Under the pieces are notes generated by a model. The model was given only the letters and a program-made list of their open reading frames with translations. It was not told the origin of the DNA and searched no databases. Source: Patescibacteria group bacterium UBA3291 (GTDB lineage: Bacteria; Patescibacteriota; Gracilibacteria; Absconditabacterales; Absconditicoccaceae). Taken from it: DNA of 13,904 nt. The stretch covers positions 1 through 13,904 of the forward strand of contig DETJ01000046.1 of NCBI GenBank assembly GCA_002361595.1. Reading direction: 5' to 3'. Both the position numbers and the translations under genes were made by a program. Numbering within the stretch: the first letter of the stretch is position 1; each line of letters starts with the position of its first letter. Below, one piece after another: positions 9,501 through 13,904 of this stretch.

Positions 9501-10368
9501 AAAGTCATGGCATGTTATTAGCAATATTATTTCATCGATATATACCAGCATTTTCGGCTAAGATTTTGGGAATATACATATATTCATGATTTGCATCCCG
9601 GGCTGTTGAATAAGGAGTGAAAGCATTTTGTATTCACATATATAAGTATGATACAGAAAGGACAATAGGTAATAATATAACAAGAAATCAGATCTTATTA
9701 GAAATCCAAAAATTTTTTGAATTTAAATTCCATTCTCACGAAAGAACTCAAATTTTGTAGTTATTCAAAATATCTCAAATAATTTCTCACCATTTTTTTA
9801 GTTGAGCTCTCTCATATCGAATCACAAATCATAATCATAGAAAAAGAATCCAGCTCACAATTCAATATAATAATCAGATTCATAATAGAATTTGAACAAT
9901 GATTACAAAACTACAAAATCAAATTCAGAAACTCAAGAATATTTCTTGCCAGCGTAATTGATTAAATTTTATTAGTTTTCTTTCAATAAAACTTCATAAA
10001 GCAGAAAATCAAAGAATTAAATATATTCATAGTCCAACTAATAATATAGTATTGAATATTGTAATTAATTGTCAAATTCATACGGGATTTCACTTGATAT
10101 TACTGTGAATTAATCAGAAGATTCATGCTCAAATCAGAAAAAATAAAATCAGATTTTTTATTTTTACCTTTGGACTTATAAATAGATATCAAATAGGAAT
10201 TAAACTACACAATAAAGCTGAGATAAAAATTCATCGATTTTCTCCCGAAGATAGTATATAGAAATAGTATGTATGTTCCGATAAATACGCAAAAATAGAT
10301 TGATATCAGATCCATCCGATTATTAAAACTAGTGCAGTGATACCAATTAATGATAAATATTTTTTCAT
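6538..10368 (-). CDS. Large polytopic membrane protein, GT-C glycosyltransferase-like
   Basis: 1276 residues in one frame, ATG 10368 to TAG, with dozens of TGA-Gly codons. The N-terminal half (about 1-555) is mostly hydrophobic helices, at least a dozen. After a helix at about 220-240 comes a loop with TARDANHEYMY (D258, E262), then ENAGIY and PGLWHQF. An acidic pair in a loop after an early helix, followed by such a segment, is typical of GT-C enzymes. These move sugars from lipid carriers onto proteins, lipids or glycans outside the membrane. Residues about 575-830 form a soluble domain with about five cysteines, then come four to five helices (about 840-943) and a C-terminal soluble domain (945-1276) with VIIAGTYIQYFLGNQW and RYLIIDP. 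This layout resembles oligosaccharyltransferase and PMT-like enzymes. It stands alone between its promoter and the shared terminator. Substrate and acceptor are unknown; family membership is inference. Confidence 0.6.
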
Positions 10369-10401
10369 AATAGAAAAAAACAGAATAAAAAACTGAGAAT
10401 T

Positions 10402-10429
10402 ATTCTATTTTTTAGATATTTTTTTTCAA
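10402..10429 (-). promoter_or_regulatory. Promoter for the GT-C-like membrane protein gene
   Basis: On the minus strand a -35 TTGAAA (10424-10429) and a -10 TAGAAT (10402-10407) are 16 bases apart, each matching consensus at five of six positions. The expected start site leaves a leader of about 27 bases before ATG 10368. It sits back to back with the M23 peptidase promoter. Confidence 0.55.
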
Positions 10430-10450
10430 ACCAAAAAAGTCCCCAAAAAT

Positions 10451-10479
10451 TTGACATTTTTTGATTTTTTGAATATAAT
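10451..10479 (+). promoter_or_regulatory. Perfect consensus sigma70 promoter for the M23 peptidase gene
   Basis: TTGACA (10451-10456), a 17-base spacer and TATAAT (10474-10479) match the ideal housekeeping promoter at every position. The start site would fall near 10486, giving a leader of about 27 A/T-rich bases before ATG 10513 with no Shine-Dalgarno sequence. Strong constitutive expression is the natural inference. Confidence 0.85.
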
Positions 10480-10512
10480 ATGTTATAAGATTTATTTATA
10501 CCAAAATAAAAA

Positions 10513-11913
10513 ATGGCAAAACGATCTGGTTATGAACAGGCATATCAAAGATTTAATCTAGCTCTTTGAAGGAGAATTATTTCTCATAATCATAGATGAA
10601 GAAGAGTAGAAAAACTCTATAATGTAGCTAGAGAATGTTCTCATCGATGGATGTATATCGGAGAATGAGTTTTAGCATTCCTTTTCATTGGATGGGCAAC
10701 AATGCGATGATCGTGAGATAATCTAAAGAATAACACAACTCTCGTATATCCATTATTTCAAGTATCTACACTAGAATGTAGAACATTGGAACGAAGTTCT
10801 ATGCCAGATTCTTGTAAAATTAAATTGCCAATTATTCATAATGCAGATTATTCAACATATGTGAATGAAAAAGATTATACAGATATCTATACAACTCTTT
10901 GGGGGGCTCCCTATGAAGATCCATGGAATCAATGAGCCTGAGCTCATTATGGAGTAGATATTGCATCAGCCAAGTGAACTCCGCTTTACGCTATTGCAGA
11001 TTGAGAAGTTTACTCAGCTGGATATAATTCTGCATATGGAAACGTAGTTAAAATCAAATTCAAATTCAATGGAGAAATTCTTTTCGCTACGTATGCACAT
11101 ATGAATAGTATTTCGGTAGAAGCATGAGATGTTGTAGTAAAATGACAACAAATCTGAGAAGTGGGAAATACAGGAAATGTATTTGGAGCATTAGGATGAT
11201 ATCATGTCCATTTTGAAATTGATAAAAATAACGGATGAAGACCTGCATATGCATTTTCAGGATGTCCAGAACTTGATAAAGGACATTCAGAAATTATCAA
11301 GAATGGATATTGTAGAATCCAATTATTCCAGTATACAAAAGATCCAATTGCTATGCTTGAATCTGTAGATGCTCCTTATCCAAATCAGGCTGCAGAAACA
11401 CAAGAACCTAAACCAGTAGAAAAAGAAGAATCTCACGGAGTAGCTACTGGAGATGTAGTAGAAACTGGAAATACAAATACTTCAACAGGTGAAGATGTTA
11501 AAGTAGTTCTACCAGGAGAAAAAAAGATTGAAGATAAACCACTAAACGTAGAAAAGAAAAATCTGATTGATTTGAATTTTGATAGTTTAGATGTTAATGG
11601 AAAAGAATTTGTAAATAAATGGAATATTGAAATCGAAAAAGGATTTGATGACTCTATTATGTTAGAACAATCTACTCAAATTATTATTCGTATCACAAAT
11701 AAAGTATCATGAGCTAAATTTAATGGAGCGTTAAATATTCCTATTACAGCTATTGCTAGTAATACAAACGTTTCACTCAATCCAGTATCAGTAATGCTGG
11801 TTCAGGATGGAGAAGCTAAAATTACTATCACTCCAGTTAAAATGTGAAGTACATATATCGCTCTTAATCTTGGAAATGCAAAGATTTGAGGGACTACAAT
11901 CGCAATTAAATAA
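10513..11913 (+). CDS. Membrane-anchored M23 family (LytM/lysostaphin-type) metallopeptidase
   Basis: 466 residues, ATG 10513 to TAA. Residues 1-45 are basic and cytoplasmic, and a helix at about 46-64 anchors the protein with the rest outside (type II). The peptidase domain spans roughly 125-245. Zinc ligands are visible: H145 and D149 in HYGVDIA, and H233 in HVHFEI (231-236). H196 in YAHMNS is the usual catalytic histidine. All four key residues are present, so it should be an active endopeptidase that cuts peptide cross-links in peptidoglycan. After residue 280 a linker rich in Pro, Glu, Thr and Gly runs to about 345, then a beta-rich C-terminal domain (346-466) resembles an Ig-like or wall-binding module. 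It has its own promoter and terminator. About 17 of its 44 glycines use TGA (hand count), well below the MORN gene nearby. Role in cell separation, wall remodelling or attack on neighbours cannot be told apart. Confidence 0.93.
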
Positions 11914-11930
11914 TTCATAGATAAGAAAGA

Positions 11931-11963
11931 AAATCTGATTCTAAATTGAGTCAGATTTTTTTA
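11931..11963 (+). terminator. Rho-independent terminator of the M23 peptidase gene
   Basis: An 8-bp stem AAATCTGA/TCAGATTT (11931-11938 and 11951-11958) with a 12-base loop runs into seven T. It starts 18 bases after the stop codon. The stem is AT-rich and of moderate strength. Confidence 0.75.
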
Positions 11964-11970
11964 TTTAATC

Positions 11971-11998
11971 TTGCAATATTATGAATTTATGATATTGT
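11971..11998 (+). promoter_or_regulatory. Promoter for the tandem GNAT genes
   Basis: TTGCAA (11971-11976) and TATTGT (11993-11998) are 16 bases apart and follow directly on the upstream terminator. The leader to ATG 12031 would be about 26 bases, like the other promoters here. Confidence 0.5.
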
Positions 11999-12030
11999 AT
12001 ATATGGTTTTATCATTTTCTTGCTATAAAA

Positions 12031-12579
12031 ATGAAATACTTTCCAAAAGTTTCACGAGGTAATGTTTACCTTTCACCATTAAATCCAGATGATTATGAAC
12101 TCTTTACTAAATGGATGAATGATAGTAGAATTACGGATTGAATTACTACATGACCGATGATATTCTCATTAAATTGAGAAAAAGCTTGGCTTGAAAATGT
12201 AGCTAAAAGCTGAGATTGTAATTTAGCAATAGTTAAAAAAGATGGAGATAAGGTTCTTTGAACTGTGGGATTGTTTCATATAGAGCATATAAATCAAGCT
12301 GCAGAACTTGGAATATCAATATGAGATTTTGAAGAGCATAATAAATGATATGGAACTGATGCTATAAATGCTATGTTGTCATTTGCGTATAATACATTGA
12401 ATTTATATAATGTATATTTGAAAGTGAAATCTTTTAATAAAAAAGCTATCGCATGCTACAAAAAAGTTTGATTCCAAGAAATCGGTACTATGCATCATTG
12501 TCAGTATTGTAATGGAGAATGGCATGATATGGTTATAATGGAAATGCTTAAACCTGATTGGCTAGAAAAGAATAAATAA
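12031..12579 (+). CDS. GNAT family N-acetyltransferase, RimJ/RimL-like (first of a tandem pair)
   Basis: 182 residues, ATG 12031 to TAA. The RimJ/RimL-type start YLSPLNPDDYELFTKWMND (13-31) is followed by the GNAT core ELGISIGDF (92-100) and the acetyl-CoA pyrophosphate-binding motif NKGYGTDA (104-111, the Q/R-x2-G-x-G/A loop). The conserved FNKKAIACYKKVGF (135-148) precedes the C-terminal strand WHDMVIMEML. Such enzymes move an acetyl group from acetyl-CoA to a protein N-terminus, polyamine, aminoglycoside or other amine; the substrate cannot be told from sequence. Two cysteines in HHCQYCNG near the C-terminus are unusual and only one is kept in the paralog. The gene begins an operon with its paralog 20 bases downstream. 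No Shine-Dalgarno sequence lies ahead of the ATG. Confidence 0.9.
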
Positions 12580-12599
12580 TTTAACTTTTTGTAGTTTAG

Positions 12600-13181
12600 A
12601 TGAAATATTTTTCAAAAATTTCACGAGGTAATATCTACTTATCTCCGCTCAATACGGAAGATTTTGAGATTTTAACTAAGTGGTTAAATGATGACAGAAT
12701 TTCAGATTGAGTAAACAATACAAAAGCTATTTTATCTCTTACATCAGAAAAAGCTTTTCTTGAAAATATATCTAGGAATGAAGATCCAACTATAAAAGCT
12801 CTAGCAATTATAAAAAAGGAAGGTGATAAATTTTTATGAATAGTGGATTTATCAAAGATTAATTATATAGATCAAATAGCAACTATATGAATCTCAATCT
12901 GAGACTTTGATGAACATAATAAATGATATTGAGCAGATGCTTTAAATGCGATTTTGTCATATTGATTTCATACGTTGAACTTGAAAAATATAGACCTTCA
13001 TGTATATGCTTTCAATGAAAGTGCAATTAGATGTTATCAAAAAGTCTGATTTAAAGAATATGGAAGGAGAAGAGAATCTCATTACTGTAATTGAAAATTC
13101 CGAGATGAAATCTACATGGATATAACAAAACAGGAGCGAGAAAAGAAGAATAAAGAACAAATATTATCTCTTTCGAAATAA
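12600..13181 (+). CDS. GNAT family N-acetyltransferase, RimJ/RimL-like (second of a tandem pair)
   Basis: 193 residues, ATG 12600 to TAA. It is a clear paralog of the gene just upstream: the first 18 residues differ at only three positions (YLSPLN shared), and GISIGDFDEHNKGYGADA (97-114) holds the acetyl-CoA-binding loop. FNESAIRCYQKVGF and the YCNGKFRDEIYM ending are kept. The middle third (about 37-90) has drifted most, and there is an extra Lys/Glu-rich tail of about 15 residues. By eye about half of the residues agree, so the duplication is not recent and the copies may differ in substrate. It is probably translated from the same transcript, 20 bases after the first gene. Its last 18 bases overlap the end of the convergent MORN gene, and no terminator hairpin is seen there. 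Confidence 0.88.
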
Positions 13182-13904
13182 TAATTTATATAACAATATC
13201 TGAAACCTTTTTGATAAATCCCAAATTTTTCATTTTCTAAATTCTCACTTATATATTTCATATCAGTTTGTATCATACATAGCTCACTCTCAATCCATTA
13301 ATCAGGATTTAAATTCTCATTTGTATAATAAATCTCATGATTTATAAAAGATTTTCCCGATTTCTTCTAATTTACCATTTTTAAATATTCATTCCTGACA
13401 TTTATTTCAATTATCATAGTATAAAATTCATTTTCAATCGTACTTTCAATTTTTAAAGTTTCATTTATAACGAGTTTCTCAATTATCATAATAACAAATT
13501 CATCTTCATTCCAGATTACCACCTAAGTATTTTCATTGGATAGCAATATTTCAACTAGGATAATATATAGTTCACTTTCAATTTGGTAATCAGTTTTTAA
13601 ACAATCATTTATAATTAACTTCTCAACTTTCATAGTGAATACTTCATTCTCACTCTAGTTTATCATTTTTAAAAGTTCATTGACTAGCGATATTTCAGTT
13701 TCTGTGATAAACCACACCTTTTCAATTAGCTAGTCAATCTTTTAAATCTCACTTATAACGGATATCTCCACTTGTATAGTAAGTTATTCACTTCCCATTT
13801 AATTTTCCATCTTTAAAAGTTCATTCACATTTTTTCGTTCAATCGTAATAATATGCAATTCATTTTCAGTTAGCTTTTCAATCTTTTATCTCTCATTCAT
13901 AAGC
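13164..13904 (-). CDS. MORN/YwqK-type repeat protein, C-terminal part (runs off the right edge)
   Basis: 246 codons from the right edge to TAA (13164-13166), with no start in the window. It is built almost wholly of about nine repeats of 23-25 residues on the pattern KGxFKNGKxxGKGxxYYxxG, the MORN motif also found in YwqK-type proteins, then a partial tenth unit and a basic end KLLFRKR. MORN arrays form extended beta-hairpin sheets that act as scaffolds or bind proteins and lipids. YwqK-like proteins are annotated as antitoxins in some genomes, but no toxin partner is visible here. Glycine is encoded by TGA in about 38 of 46 cases (hand count), far above the M23 gene. Repeats 4, 6 and 8 are the most divergent. 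There is no sign of a membrane helix in the visible part; a signal peptide could lie beyond the edge. Its 3' end overlaps the second GNAT gene by 18 bases. Confidence 0.85.
13182..13904 (-). repeat. Tandem coding repeats of about 70-75 bases (MORN array)
   Basis: The repeats are visible at the DNA level on the minus strand as recurring TTTAAAAATGG/TTTAAAAATTG blocks (the FKNG core) and TATTATGATAATTGA-like blocks (YYDNG), spaced about 70-75 bases apart. Most copies have diverged and recur mainly at protein level. Such arrays gain and lose units by recombination and slippage. Confidence 0.75.

Noticed and set aside
10382..10406. Inverted repeat AGAATAA/TTATTCT in the divergent promoter region
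   Set aside because: The stem is A/T only with an 11-base loop and overlaps the minus-strand -10 box; expected by chance at this composition, so not called as an operator or terminator.
12050..12633. 14-base exact repeat in the two GNAT genes as a mobile-element or recombination site
   Set aside because: It encodes the same conserved residues (SRGN) at the same position of two paralogs, so duplication explains it.
12957..13160. Minus-strand open frame of 67 residues inside the second GNAT gene
   Set aside because: It is antisense to the conserved acetyltransferase core and has no recognisable feature.
13182..13904. CRISPR array or non-coding tandem repeat at the right edge
   Set aside because: The periodic units translate in one frame to MORN motifs with TGA as Gly; there are no identical repeats with unique spacers.

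Overview
The window reads as AT-rich DNA from a candidate-phyla bacterium that decodes UGA as glycine (translation table 25, the Gracilibacteria/Absconditabacteria code). Under the standard code the genes fall apart into short ORFs. With TGA read as Gly they join into long frames with textbook motifs, and every gene whose end is inside the window stops at TAA or TAG, never TGA. The clearest proof is the DNA polymerase active-site glycine loop VGPGRGSGAGS at 2711-2740, where all five glycines are TGA. A second is GGGGH in the DHH phosphoesterase, where three glycines in a row are TGA. Which of the two phyla this is cannot be settled here.

Layout. 1-507 (minus): start of an FtsH-like membrane protease, running off the left edge, with its own promoter. 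696-1872 (minus): a compact three-gene cluster of two small two-helix membrane proteins flanking a lipoprotein with two DUF333-like modules and a Kazal-like module, ending in a strong terminator. 1873-2335: mostly non-coding, with the remnant of a small membrane protein gene and a weak dnaE promoter. 2336-6463 (plus): dnaE (replicative DNA polymerase, apparently without the PHP domain) and, 21 bases downstream, a DHH/DHHA1 phosphoesterase of the NrnA/RecJ type. A bidirectional terminator follows. 6538-10368 (minus): one 1276-residue polytopic membrane protein that looks like a GT-C glycosyltransferase. 10369-10512: divergent promoter region. 10513-11913 (plus): a membrane-anchored M23 peptidase behind a perfect TTGACA-17-TATAAT promoter, closed by a terminator. 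12031-13181 (plus): two tandem paralogous GNAT acetyltransferases. 13164-13904 (minus): a MORN/YwqK-type repeat protein running off the right edge, whose end overlaps the second GNAT gene by 18 bases.

Themes. One block is replication and nucleic-acid turnover (dnaE plus DHH). Most of the rest belongs to the cell envelope or surface: FtsH, lipoprotein, small membrane proteins, GT-C-like enzyme, M23 peptidase. That would suit a small-genome bacterium living attached to other cells, but this lifestyle link is inference from the lineage. Only dnaE has a clear Shine-Dalgarno sequence; other starts follow short A/T-rich leaders. No tRNA, rRNA, CRISPR array, insertion sequence or phage gene was seen.
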